Source: Gnetum montanum
Lineage: Eukaryota > Streptophyta > Gnetopsida > Gnetales > Gnetaceae
DNA: 64,000 bases
Assembly (NCBI GenBank): GCA_015680685.1
Contig: MNCI01015499.1
Location: forward strand, 1,221,554 to 1,285,553
Direction: 5' to 3'
The first letter of the stretch is position 1. Each line of letters opens with the position of its first letter. Position numbers and translations under genes: made by a program. The notes below the pieces were generated by a model that did no database searches, was not told the DNA's origin, and was given only the letters and a program-made list of their open reading frames with translations. Below, piece by piece: positions 11,448 through 22,329 of this stretch.

Positions 11448-12300
11448 CTAAATTTTCGGTGTAAGGCTGGAAGGAAACAAACATCGAAAGATTGTCAGGC
11501 AGGCATAGCTGACCCTACCTTCGCTTGAGGGCAAGCTGGAAAAGGGAACGAAGGCAAAGTGCCTTGGATGATTTGCACGCAAATCAACCAAGGACTTCCC
11601 TGAGCGTAAGCTACGGCTAGCATTGGGGTTATTGTAAATGGTGTAAACGAGATGTAAACGGAATGCAAACAACGACATGAAATGTAAACAGAGTGTACTG
11701 AATTATAAATAAAGCATAAACAGAGCTATATTATAAAAAAAGCATAAACAGAACTAAATAATGTAAATTGAAGGCAATGAACTGTATTGTATTGTTTAAT
11801 AAAAAAGGTATGCATTGGTTAAAGCGTAGTTACACGTGTGGATGGTAGGTTAAGAACTAAGCCCCGAGATGATGTTTGAAGTGTTCAAATGCTAGGAGTC
11901 AAGTGTGTCTGAGCATCCTAGGCTGTTGGTCGATACTTCCCAAGCTGCCAACCTTCAAAATTGCTAACCCCATTTATGTGAATTGACAGGGTATTTATAG
12001 AGCTAGGCCAGACTCAGGCATGGAATCTATGGATGGAATCAATGACCAAGAGATGAGAGGAAACAGGATCGTATGACATGTGTTCAATGGATAGTTGTGC
12101 TCGGGTTGGATGCATGCTGGCAAGAGTTGGATGTGTGTCGGACAGTTGTGCATGAGTTGGATGTGTGTTGGCAAGCTACGTTCTTGACTAGGTACATTGA
12201 ATTTTACAATTTGTAGGTTATTCAAGCCCATGAAAGTACATTTAATTTAGATCGTGGGGGTCTGACATACCCACAAATGGGGGTTTACAATGAAATGTAC
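11448..12300 (-). repeat. Possible minus-strand LTR or promoter remnant
   Basis: This is an island of higher GC within AT-rich flanks. An antisense TATA box (GGTATTTATAGAGC) lies near 11990, with GC-rich sequence upstream in minus-strand sense. Downstream are short GTAAACAGAG-type repeats (11640-11770: TGTAAACGAGATGTAAACGG). The arrangement resembles an LTR, but I cannot define TG…CA ends, a primer-binding site or a second copy. Confidence 0.3.
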
Positions 12301-12459
12301 AACAAGAGAAATTCGACCTCGGCTCGCTTGACCATGGATCAAGTGCTGCAGGAGGTCAAGATGTTGATTTGAGGCTATTCAAGGCATCTCTATTTGACTA
12401 GGGCTTTCAACGTGAGTTTTATGGGCTTTAATGTGTCTGATTTGGAGCCCTTTTGGATA

Positions 12460-12830
12460 GGTCATGCTGTGGTCACGGCCAGCGTGACTTGTAGTGTGAC
12501 CTCAAAAACTTGCAATTTTGAGCTGAAATCTAGAATTTCTGAAGACTAGGACCCATATTTATCAATAGTGAACCTTGAGGATGACTTTCACCCTTGAAAT
12601 CAAGTCATTTTGGCTCATTTTTGAGGCTTCTAGAGTTGGTCACGCTGTGGTCACGCCCAACATGATTGTCTAGTGTGACCTCAAAAACTTGCAATTTTGA
12701 GCTGAAATCTGGAATTTCTGAAGGCTGGGACCCATAGTTATTAATAGTGAACCCTAAGGATGACTTGCACCCTTGAAATCAAGTTATTTTGGCTCATTTT
12801 TGAGGCTCCCAGAGTTGGTCACGGTGGGGG
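12460..12830. repeat. Tandem repeat, period about 179 bases, two copies plus start of a third
   Basis: Phrases such as GGTCACGCTGTGGTCACG, TAGTGTGACCTCAAAAACTT and GACCCATA.TTAT.AATAGTG recur in the same order, starting near 12460 and 12638. A third start (GTTGGTCACGGTGGGGGCAA) is near 12815. The copies differ mainly by transitions. No coding frame spans the unit. Confidence 0.8.
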
Positions 12831-13039
12831 CAAGCTATCTTGATAGTGTGATCAAGATGGACTTGAGTTTCATGCCTTAGTCAAATTTTTCCTCCCGAAT
12901 GCTTGAAAGGGCTTGAGTTGTTCTCATTTCAAAGTCTTAGGCCAAAATTAGTGGTTTTTCATAGTGCTTATTTCTTACATGGCTCTACACTTGTATGTTA
13001 TGCCTTGTGGATCTTAATATTCTTGTACAATAAAATGTG

Positions 13040-14310
13040 AGGTCCTCTGTAGAACCACTTTATGGTTCTACAAACCTTTGATGAAGTCATGAGCATAGAT
13101 AACACTTTGAATTTTCTTAGGATGGGTGTTGAATTCCTTGTAGAACCAAATTTTCCTTATAAAATTTAACTTGTATAATCAATTTTTGATTCTACAATCT
13201 TTTTCCACCTTTGGCTGGTGATAACTAACATGACATGCTTTGACCTATTCATTCAAGATTTTATCAAAGAGCATGATTATGTGTCTTGAGATTTTTTGTA
13301 GAATCATATTTGGTCCTACAAGCTCAAATGTTCTTTTTATTTTCTTCTTTTTAAAATTATCAACCCCCACAAACTTTTTAGATGCTAAGTTGATAGTCTA
13401 AAAAAGCAAGCTTAATAGATTAAATTCTTAGTTTTCTTTAGTTTAGAAGGGTTGATTTAAAGTCCCTCTAAGTTATTTCGAACCATTTTTGTGCTTGTTT
13501 GTAGATTCACTTTTTGGCTCTATGAGCTCATCAATTGACATATTAGGAAGTGACTAAAGCTTCCTTGAAAACCAAATTCATAAACTCTTTTAGAATTGAT
13601 TTTTGGTGCTACAAGATTTATGATATTATAACGGTCCATAGCTTACATGGTAATTGAACTTCTTCATAAAACCAAACTTATAGAAATGAAATTTGGTTCT
13701 ATGAGTCGATGCTAGATAGCTTTATCAAAAGCTCTTTGTCTTCGATTATTACTAGATCTCACTTGCTTAGCTAGATTAAATTCCATTGAGTACATGCTTA
13801 TTTTTTTGAGCTTTCTATTATAATATTGATAACCTTAGCTTTTAAGCTCATTGATCTTTTCTGTAAAATTAGCTCTTAACAAAAACTTGTGCTATAGCTT
13901 AATCTTAGGATTCACTTTTAAAATGAATAAGGTCATCTCTCTTCAAGTAAGCTTACATGGTAAACAAGGTCCTTTGTAGAACCAAACTTGTAGAGCTGAA
14001 TTTCGGTTCTATGAAGTAATTCTAAATCACTTTGTTAAGAGCTCTCCTATTTCAAACTTCACTCATCCCCACTGATGCTAAGTTAGATTAAAATTTTTAT
14101 TTAGCACATGCTCATTTTCTTAAGCTCATTTACATAATGCTAATAATCTTAACTAGTAAATTTTTGAGCTCATTTAACCTTATCTTTTAAGTAAGACAAA
14201 CTCTTAATCATAATCTATGTTGTGGTTTGATCTTGGATTTTTAAACCTAAAAGATATAAGCTCATCTCTTTAAGCCTATGTTGTGGGAAGTTTTGTAGAA
14301 TCTAAAATTG
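13040..14310. repeat. Diverged repeats with GTAGAACC/GGTTCTAC inverted motif
   Basis: At least eight times the sequence has a GTAGAACC-like half followed within 10-50 bases by its complement, GGTTCTAC-like (near 13050, 13140, 13297, 13501, 13563, 13666, 13975 and 14295). From about 13649 the block is a tandem pair with a period near 310 bases. Both units start with GCTTACATGGTAA and share AGATTAAA.TTC and TTAAGCTCATT-type phrases. No protein is encoded. Confidence 0.65.
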
Positions 14311-14707
14311 CTTTTGATAGTGAATTCTAATGGCACTTCTTCTTTAATAACTAAGCCTTCACTTATAAATAATTTTTTATTTGAGAAATAGAAGATTTAA
14401 ATGTATTCTTATCCTTGTCATAGTTTGTGTTCATTGACCTATAGAAACTAATTTTTTTCTCTTTTCCTAAAGATTAATTTCACTTAATGATATAGCTTGA
14501 GCATGAGGTTCATACACATAATTACTTGAAGTTGTCTCTTAGCTTCTTTGTTTAATACTGGAGAAATATTTAGTATGGTTTAACTTATCTACCCCATAGA
14601 ATGGTAGAATTGTCTCAACAATGTTCCAATGATTCAAGGTCATTAGATTCAACATCAAAATTCTCATGACTCAATGCATCAAAGGCATTATAAAAATGAG
14701 TATTACA

Positions 14708-15244
14708 TCATGTTACAATAGTTAAGGTTTTGGTTTTGAGCTTCTCTTGCTTTTGAAGGTTTGTCCTCATGCGCCACCATGCTTCCAATACTTGAGCATC
14801 TTCTTGAAATACCTCAATTGCATCCCCACAATGGCTCAAACTCATACAAAGATTACATAATAATCTCAAAAAAGATATATTATTATCCATCAATGAGTAA
14901 GCCTTACTAATTTGCAATGGCAATTCTCTAGCTTTAGCCAATACAATTCTCTCATTTTCCATGCACCAATTATACATAGTAGAATTTACAATACCATTTT
15001 GATTTCTAAGATAATTCAAACCATGTCCCAACATTAATGGAAATAGAAAATTCAATCCAACACTAACACAAGTACCAATAATCATCATTAAGCACAACAA
15101 TAGTGCCAACAACCATGATTTTCTAGCATGATAAATGGTCTTCTTCATATGTGTATGTGACTTAACACTATTAATAGCATTATCTAATTCATATGCATCA
15201 TTCTCAACATCATAGAATACATGATTAAGAAATTTAAAATTCAC
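14708..15244 (-). CDS. Unassigned 178-residue ORF with one membrane segment
   Basis: I do not recognise this protein. It is uninterrupted for 178 codons in an area otherwise full of stops. Residues about 44-70 form a hydrophobic stretch (SWLLALLLCLMMIIGTCVSV…) that could be a membrane helix, preceded by basic residues (KKTIYHARK). The second half is mixed helical, with several cysteines and tryptophans (NWCMENERIVLAKARELP, LEAWWRMRTNLQKQE). It lies about 85 bases downstream, on the same strand, of a decayed retropepsin (15684-15330), where pol would be expected, yet it shows no reverse-transcriptase motif. It could be sequence captured by a retroelement, an exon of a host gene, or a chance open frame. 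No splice or promoter signal decides this. Confidence 0.35.
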   Translation of the reverse strand: MNFKFLNHVFYDVENDAYELDNAINSVKSHTHMKKTIYHARKSWLLALLLCLMMIIGTCVSVGLNFLFPLMLGHGLNYLRNQNGIVNSTMYNWCMENERIVLAKARELPLQISKAYSLMDNNISFLRLLCNLCMSLSHCGDAIEVFQEDAQVLEAWWRMRTNLQKQEKLKTKTLTIVT

Positions 15245-15329
15245 ATATTTACCCTTATAAATTCCTTTGAACTATGGAGCATTAATGAGGAATTCAAATT
15301 ACTACTAGCATCATCAACAATAGTACACA

Positions 15330-15684
15330 ATAATTTAACTCTTTGTTGATTCTTAGTGACTATCAAAGTATTAGTCTCACCATCAAAAATAGCATTATTA
15401 TCATACTTTCAAGACTTATCAATAATAATATCAGCCAAATCAATATGTAGCACATCATAAAGAATTCTATCTTGAAATTGGAAAATGGAATATTCTACAA
15501 GACATTGCTCCTTAACTTGCTTATAACGATTCTTCATCATCGAATACACTTTGTATGGATTAGAGTAATAAATTATATCTAAATTCAATAATGTCATAAC
15601 TTTGGTAGGGATTGTAGCGATGGAGAAATTTAGTGCTAGAAAACCAAAAAATTTCATGTGGAATAGTTTTACTCCAAGATCCAT
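15330..15684 (-). pseudogene. Retropepsin remnant (chromovirus-like)
   Basis: The minus-strand frame, reading through one stop, gives a plant Ty3/gypsy protease pattern. A degraded active-site region (MDLGVK) is followed by KVMTLLNLD, then QCLVEYSIFQFQDRILYDVL and HIDLADIIIDKSWKYDNNAI, then DGETNTLIVTKNQQRVKL. This corresponds to the D-S-G loop, the flap strand and the final LLLGRPWQYD-like block with its DG…NTY tail seen in chromoviruses. The DSG itself is not intact. It belongs to a different lineage from elements A-E. Gag upstream and RT downstream are not recognisable. Confidence 0.55.
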
Positions 15685-15689
15685 GGGCC

Positions 15690-16110
15690 TCGAAAGGATT
15701 TAGAGCACCTTAAATGGTCTTGTTGATCACTTATGGACTTTAAAAGTATGTTACTGGATATGCTAACAAAGAATGTAAGAAAACTTGCAAATAATATTTT
15801 CAATGTTGAATTGAGAGATAGAGAGGGAAAATATGTGAAAACATATGGCTATAACAAACACCACAAACTTTATATTAAATACTGTAAAAGGAACATTATT
15901 TGAAACAGAGGTTTAGATGGTAAAAATTGTTGCCTTTAAAAGCCTATGAATACAAGGAATATATAGTAAGAATTAGTGTTGGGTGTAGGATGCATTCTAC
16001 ACTTGGATTTGCACTTGTCTTTTGCTTGATCTATACCACAATCAGTGCTACTCTAGGATTTGTGCTAAAAAAGGATTGTAAGATGCTTTAGTCTATTACC
16101 TAAAGGCTAT
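15690..16110. other. Non-coding spacer left of element C
   Basis: I see no gene or repeat in this AT-rich stretch. It ends at the LTR start, where GCTAT would be the left copy of a target-site duplication. The right copy cannot be tested because the other end of element C is truncated. Confidence 0.4.
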
Positions 16111-16950
16111 TGATGAGTGACAAGGTATCCCTATGCTCAACCATATGAATACGAGTGTACATGCATGATCTAGTCAAATTCTAAGGACTAAGTGCTTATG
16201 CGCCTTTACAGAACCTGGACAAGTTAGTCAATCATTATCTTCCCAAGCTTACTTGTATAGCATGATTGTATGATTAAGTAAACTTAAGGGATATGATTTT
16301 TATATATTTTTATGTTTTATGTCCTGGTGCTACAAAGGGAGAAGTGAACTACTTAAGTAACAAAATTAAATTAACTAATTAACTATGCTCTAACTAGTCC
16401 TAACACTAACATCCATTCCCACTTGTTGTCCACATCCTGAACCAATGCAGCACTATTGGGATTATCAAATGCTAATTGTTACTGGATTACCAAGTGTTCC
16501 ACGCATGTTTGAAGTGGTTGTATTAAGTGTGCTTACTTGGGAAAGTTAACAAGGTGAGAGAGAGAGCATTAATTAACTAAGGAAAGCATTAAATAGCTGT
16601 AAATAACATTAAATAAGCAATTCTGAATATTGCAAGGTTTATGAAAAAGTTCATTTTTATTTCTGGCCAAAAGGTGTGCTTAGGTACACAATGTTCGAAT
16701 AAAGATATGTTTGCTTTATGACTCCTACTATGGGCACTTAGAAATAATTCTAACTCTGAGAAGGGAAAAAGGTAAGAGTTTGGGTAAGGGACTAAGACTA
16801 ATTAACCAACTATTACCAAACCAAGTGCACCTGCCTCTTATTTATAGGCGACAAGATAGGCCCCAATATCAGATGTTTGATATTGCTTGGAAGGCTCCAA
16901 TATCGCCTATGCGATATTGTGGATCACGTCCCCGATATCGTAGCTCATCA
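16111..16950 (-). repeat. 3' LTR of element C
   Basis: This LTR of 840 bases has plus-strand ends TGATGAGT and GCTCATCA. An antisense TATA box (TTATTTATAGGCG) is near 16840. U3 from 16860 to 16944 is packed with imperfect GATATCG palindromes. It is followed at 16951 by TACCCCCACGATT, the complement of the polypurine tract. It matches 24989-25783. Confidence 0.85.
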
Positions 16951-18755
16951 TACCCCCACGATTAAATGAAAACTCATCCTCAAGTTTCTTACAAAATATT
17001 GGGAAGGTATGGGATTATTGATTGAATCAGAATTGATAGTGACAGGGAATAACAGACTCAAAGTTCCCAGTGAATGGATCGACAAACATATGACATCCAG
17101 ACCCTCATCTGATAGCATGAAGAGAAAGAGAGAGAGAGAAAGAAAATGAGATGTGTTGTTGCTGATGTTAGAAATGTGTACTTTGTTGTTCATCCATAGC
17201 CACATGACCAAACTTGTTCCTTGTGTAAATGCTCTAGCTCTAGTCCAACTCAAGTGCTTCCTCCTATCCCAGTCCATTGTTTGTGTACTCACCATTTGTA
17301 CACACAACACAATCATAAATTAGCAAGGATAGATAAGCCATAATGCAGTTAATACCTTGCCTCGATAAAAGTACATTGGCTGGGTTGTGGGTATGGCGGA
17401 TACTAGGTTAGAGGTTTTTAACTGATAACTACCCAAGGTGTAGGGGTGAGATAGGTGATCGAATGGAAAAATTTGTGACAGGGCCCCCACGACTAAGAGC
17501 AATCCTCCAGTAGTGATAGGGTGGAAAAACTAAAGGAACAATGAAGATGAGGGGAAAAACAATGGTGAAGCCAATAAGATGGATGTCATGGATGGGGATG
17601 AAACAAGAAATGGTTGATTGGAAACAATGTTTAATGGAAAGAACTTAACAATTGCACCAAAAATAAATGCTAGTGGGTCCTCCCCAAAGCAGGCTCATGC
17701 CTTTTATGCCCTAACAAACCTGCAAACCAAAGAGTTCGTATGCTCTTGGAATGACATATGGAAATAAAGGTTAAGAACTTACCCACAAGAGTTTATTAAA
17801 GACTAACAATGCATCAACCAAGACGTTGACTAATCATAAAATTGGCAATGAGGTGGAATATGGAGAGAAATATGAAAGGGGAGGAGGAAATGGAATCAAA
17901 TCCCAAGAGCAAGTTTGTGTAAAGTCCCTTGTGTATTATATGGTTAAGGTGACTGAATAAAATTCATCCCAAGTCTGGACTTACCAACCGCATCCAGTGA
18001 CCTCACATCAACACATTTGACCAACCCATCCTCATGAAGCAATAAGAATGCATCCATCAAGTCACCACCATTACAAGGAGAGAAAGATATGGAAGTAGGA
18101 AGTGAGAAAGGACCTTAGTTAGAGGAGACCTTCAGGCATGGGTAACATGTCTCTCTAGTGCCATAACCAGTGTTTGCAGCCCATGTTTCTTTATTATGTC
18201 TAAGGGGTGTGCTTTAAATTCCCACTAGTGTTTTTTTAGCATGAGAACCACACCATGCAAAGACTTATTTAGATTCATTCAACTTCCTAATATTTGGTCA
18301 ATAGAGGAATGGCAGAAAACCCATGAAAAACATCCAAGTACCCAAGAGAATAGCTAGCATAAGTGCTTCGAATCCCCTTGAAGTCAAACCCTTTTCAACC
18401 ATTAAGTCCTTCCTTGGTTTGAAGAATATCAAGTCACTAATTTATTAATAAGTTTATTTTGAAAAAGGGATAGTACAGTTCCAAAGCCGAAGGAGACCAC
18501 AACATTGAATGGATGAATGGACGATGTGGACTTATTGCCTGTTTTATCAAAAGAACCATATCTTAGTGTCAACATCAAAAGTTAAAGGTAAAAACCAAAC
18601 ATTAACAATCAACATTATTATAGTCCAACTTACGCTCATGAGCATTTATTATGTGACAAATGAAAGTAAATCAAATAAAGAAATAGTAAAATTGTGAATG
18701 ATGGTGTAAAAAAAAAGAGTAAAATTCAAAAGATGTGTAAAACAAAAATACAAAA
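16951..18755 (-). other. 3' noncoding block of element C
   Basis: No gene is supported. The block holds phrases also present downstream of integrase in element B: GGTCCTCCCCAAAGCAGGCT (17670) against B near 30690, GCATGGGTAACATGTCT (18130) against B near 31185 and 31275, and an A-rich tract right after integrase (18560-18760) against B 31680-31900. The part next to the LTR (16951-17040) matches the corresponding part of A. So B and C share this block, and the extra ORF of B is a module placed between it and the 3' LTR. Confidence 0.6.
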
Positions 18756-18757
18756 AG

Positions 18758-19990
18758 AGCTAAGGGCTTAGAATGGTTAGCATTGGTGACCATCTCCCCC
18801 ATGACTGAGTTGGAAGNACATTGCATGAATAATATATGGTCCTTCCCATAGCGTTTGAAATTTAGTGCATTGTGGCACGTGTGTGGGATTCCAATAAAGA
18901 ACCTTATCTCCTAGTTGGTACTTAACTTTTCTAATTTTCAAGTCATGACGTCATTTATTAAAGGCCTTGTGCAATTCATTAGATGATAGGATGACTAATT
19001 GGTTCTCATCTAGTAGGTTAAGGTTCATTAACTATTTTTTTGTGCTAGATTAAGGTCAACGCTGAGATCACATGCCATAGATAGTGTACGAAGTTCTGCT
19101 TGAATAGGAAGTGTTGGAAGTTTTCCATATACTAACTCATAGGGAGAGTAGCCTATAGGGAGTTTCCATATGGAGTGGTATTCCGAAAGAGCATCATTCA
19201 GTTTGGTGCTCCAGTCTCACCTATATTTGCTAATGGTTCTTGTTAATATTTTTGTAATCTCCTTATTGGTTACTTCAGCCTGACCATTCTCTTGAGGATG
19301 GCATGGTGTGATCAGTTTGTGTTCAACTCCTAAGCGTTGTATCAACTTTCAAAAATTTAAACCTGTAAAATGTGTGCCATTGTCAGAAATAAGTGCACAA
19401 GGCACGCCAAACCTATTAACAATTTGTTGTTAAACAAATCACGTAGTGGTAGATGATGTACAATCCGTAATAGCGGCTGCTTCTGCCCATTTTGTGAAAT
19501 AGTCAACAACAACAAAAATGTAGGCTTTTCCATTGGACATTGGTGTAATAGGCCCCATAAAATCAATTCCCCATATGTCAAAGGGTTCTAAAGGTTAAAT
19601 CCATTGTTGTGGACCCTCCATCCTTGCAGTCATTCCTCCATCACATTGGTAGTGCTCATAAGATTGGACGAAATGATGAGCATCCTATAACAATGTAGGC
19701 CAATAATATCCTGCAAGCAAGATTTTAATGGCTATTCTTATTCCAACATAATGACCCCCACAAGGGCCCTCATGAGCATCTTGGAGAACTCGTAATTGAT
19801 CTACATTGGGAACACACCATTGGACCAAGCCATCGGGACATACCTTATAAAGGTGTCCATTGATTTCCATGAAATATTTGGCTTGGTAAAGAAACTGCTA
19901 TTTCTTTTTAGCATCTAACTCTTGTGGTGTTTGTTGTGTAGGGAGATAGGTAAGAATGCTACTATACCAATTTTTTTCCATGGTTAATTA
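18758..19990 (-). pseudogene. Integrase of element C
   Basis: Integrase joins the cDNA to host DNA. On the minus strand the decayed zinc finger reads HEGPCGGHYVGIR … HYQC. The catalytic core has [18 protein letters not shown], with the first Asp, then ALISDNGTHFTG, with the second Asp, then CHPQENGQAEVTNKEI, with the Glu. The C-terminal domain has LSEYHSIWKLPIGYSPYEL and ends near 18758 in an LWEGPYII-type motif. Several in-frame stops (for example in the zinc finger and after TDCTSSTTT) kill it. An N base at 18817 lies near the end. It directly follows RNase H in the usual Ty3/gypsy order. Confidence 0.8.
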
Positions 19991-19999
19991 ATTATTTAC

Positions 20000-20520
20000 T
20001 ACACCTACAAAGAGGTATTCATCAAGAAAGCGATTAGAAAGCAGATATTCATCCTCTTTGTTGTTCCATTTTAACTAAGATAAATAATCAGCAACAACGT
20101 TCTCAGTGCCTTTACAATCAATCATTGTAAGATCGAACTATTGTAAGATTACGAGCCATCATATGATGCGAGGGCTCACTGTTGGTTTATTTAGCAGGAA
20201 CTGAATTGCACTATGATCTGTGTGTACAAATACCTTATAGCCCAATACATAGTGCCTAAACTTATCTAGTGCAAACACCATAGCCATTAATTCTTTTTCC
20301 GTTGTGGTGTAGTTAAGTTGTGTACCATCAATACTTCTACTTGTAGAGTGGATGTAATAAGGATGTTTTTGGTCATCTAACTATGTAAGTACAGCTCCTA
20401 AAGCATAGTTGGACACGTCAATTATGATGTGGAATGGTTTGGACCAGTCAGGAGCTTGTAGAATAAGTGTTTCTACAAGCTTCTATTTTAAAGTTTGAAA
20501 AGTTAACTCACATTCTTTGG
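20000..20520 (-). pseudogene. RNase H of element C
   Basis: RNase H degrades the RNA strand during reverse transcription. The minus-strand reading has ASNYALGAVL-like sequence (read here as VSNYALGAVLT), then the Glu-containing NYTTTEKELMAMVFALDKFR, then FVHTDHSAIQFLLNKP, the DH block typical of Ty3/gypsy. A linker to integrase follows (GTENVVADYLS.LKW). There are stops at several Gln and Trp positions. It is continuous with RT upstream and integrase downstream. Confidence 0.75.
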
Positions 20521-20521
20521 T

Positions 20522-21283
20522 TCATTCGAAAGGTACGTCCTTCTTCATTAGTTCAACCAATGGTTTTGCAACCCTTGAAAAGTTCTCTATGAATCTCCTA
20601 TAATAGCCAATGTGTCTAAGGAATGATCGAATGTCTTTTAGAGTTTCAGGTTGGCACATGATTCCTTGGATGAATTTAATCTTTTTAGGGTCTACCTCTA
20701 TCCCTATTTGTGAAATCGTATGCCCTAATACTACGTCTTCTTGGACCATAAAATAGCTTTTTTGCTAGTTGAGCCTTAAATTGGTTTCAACACATCATTT
20801 TAGTACTTACTCTAATCGGTCTAATGCTTGATCGAAGTTCACTCCGTAGGTGGAGAAATCATCCATGAAGACCTCCATACCATTTCCTATTTGCTATTGG
20901 AAGATACTTAGAACCAAATGTTGAAATGTTATAGGAGCATTACACAAGCCAAACGACATCTATGTGTATGCAATTGTCCCCCAAGGACTTGTGAATGTGG
21001 TCTTAGCTTAGTCTTCTAGTGCTATTTGGATTTGGTTGTATCCACTGTATCCATCCAAAAAACTATAGTAGTGATGCCTTGCAATGGTGTCTAAGACCTG
21101 GTCAACGAATGGCAATGAAACGTGGTCTTTGAATGTTGCCATGTTTAGTAGCCTAAATTCTATACACACCCTCCATTTACCTTCTTTTTTGGGCACAATA
21201 ACTAGTGGGCTAACCCATTTGCTATCAACAATAGGGTAAATGAACCCAACTTTTAGAAGTTGTTCAATTTCTTCTTTAACCAC
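20522..21283 (-). pseudogene. Reverse transcriptase of element C (Athila type)
   Basis: The minus-strand reading has the RT blocks in order: VSPLVIVPKKEGKWRVCIEF, LLNMATFKDHVSLPFVDQVL, YSFLDGYSGYNQIQIALED (block with the first catalytic Asp), a PWGTFAY-type region, FMDDFSTYGVNF near 20865 (catalytic FMDD, the Athila form of YxDD), then LGHTISQIGIEVDPKKI and SFLRHIGYYRRFIENFSRVAKP. Both catalytic aspartates of the FMDD box survive. Stops and frame breaks lie between about 21000 and 20760. Length and order are normal for the family. Confidence 0.85.
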
Positions 21284-21358
21284 TTACTTCAGCTTTGGGT
21301 TCAATCACCTCTACGGTTGTCATCGAGGCTTCATGGAGGGGTCAGTGTAAATCCTATG

Positions 21359-21670
21359 TTAGCATATCCTAGGGTCTATTTTGGTTAATTCAGGATATGA
21401 CCAAGTGAAGGCTTTCGACCATTTGTTCACCATTTTTAGTAGTCTCTCTTTTTGTTGAGAAGCAAGCCTAACATTAATAATTACCGATTTTCCATTTTTG
21501 AGAAATGTGTACTCCATATCGGTGGGCAATGGTTTTAACTCTAGGGGCTCTTGCTTAAAGTTGTCAGGGATTTCCAGCTTTCCCCAGTTGATATTTTCAA
21601 TGTCGAGACTTGGAAGATGGCGATGGACTTGCTCTAATGTGTCTATGCTATCGATGTAAGCGTAAGTCAA
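21359..21670 (-). pseudogene. Protease-RT spacer of element C pol
   Basis: This 103-residue open frame carries the conserved segment just upstream of Athila-type RT: LELKPLPTDMEYTFL, a NGKSVIINVRLASQQKERLL segment, then the KAFTWSYPELTKIDPRIC motif, which corresponds to the K.A.GW….I.GI.P..C pattern. It joins protease to RT in the polyprotein, and the frame is broken on either side. It has no enzymatic role known to me. Confidence 0.65.
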
Positions 21671-21825
21671 ACCCTCAGTTGGTTCTATGCATATAGTTGA
21701 GTTGCTCTCTTGGTTAGTTGTTAGTCACTGGGTGCCTTCCTATCTTGTGGCTACCGCATACAGGCATCTTTGTATGTTAGTTGTGCACACTGGTTGCATG
21801 TAGGCAATGTTAAACATTGTACAAA

Positions 21826-22329
21826 CTAGGACTTTTGCACACAACTACACCCTATATCACTGTATGTGATGCATGGAAATTTCTTCTTCTCGATATTTCC
21901 AAAAATATTTTCCTTTGATATCTCTAAGGAAAGATCACATATTCCTAGGCATGTGTCAATTGCACTTAGCCATGCTCTTCCCATTATGATTGAAAAGTCC
22001 CCTTTACAATTGTTGACTTGAATCACTAGCAAGTTGGCTAGATATGACCATCCACAAATAGTGGTAACAATGTCCTCCACTAGTCCTAATGGGACAGTGA
22101 TGGACTGGTCAACCAGCTCTAAACGAATGTTACTCTTTTTTAGTGGAGGCAGGTTCCAGGCTTTGTACATTTCTTGAGAGATTAAGTTGACACTAGAACC
22201 TGAATCCAAAAGAGCTTTGCACGGCTCATTCCAAACAATTTCTAAATATACAAGAGGACTCTTAGGATCGAAGAATTTCCTAGGAAGATGGCCAGCCTTA
22301 ATCCAATTGGTAATGGCATGCGTCAACAT
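21826..22329 (-). CDS. Aspartic protease (retropepsin) of element C, frame intact
   Basis: This is an uninterrupted 167-residue frame. Residues 41-50 read LDSGSSVNLI, with Asp42-Ser43-Gly44 as the catalytic triad of a retropepsin. Residues 68-84 (LELVDQSITVPLGLVED) form the flap region, and 114-121 (IIMGRAWL) is the closing hydrophobic-Gly motif of gypsy proteases. It would cleave the Gag-Pol polyprotein within the particle as a homodimer. It follows gag on the same strand and precedes the pre-RT spacer. Element B has the same domain at about 35705-35150 but with a damaged active site. This is one of the few domains of element C with no internal stop. Confidence 0.85.
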   Translation of the reverse strand: MLTHAITNWIKAGHLPRKFFDPKSPLVYLEIVWNEPCKALLDSGSSVNLISQEMYKAWNLPPLKKSNIRLELVDQSITVPLGLVEDIVTTICGWSYLANLLVIQVNNCKGDFSIIMGRAWLSAIDTCLGICDLSLEISKENIFGNIEKKKFPCITYSDIGCSCVQKS

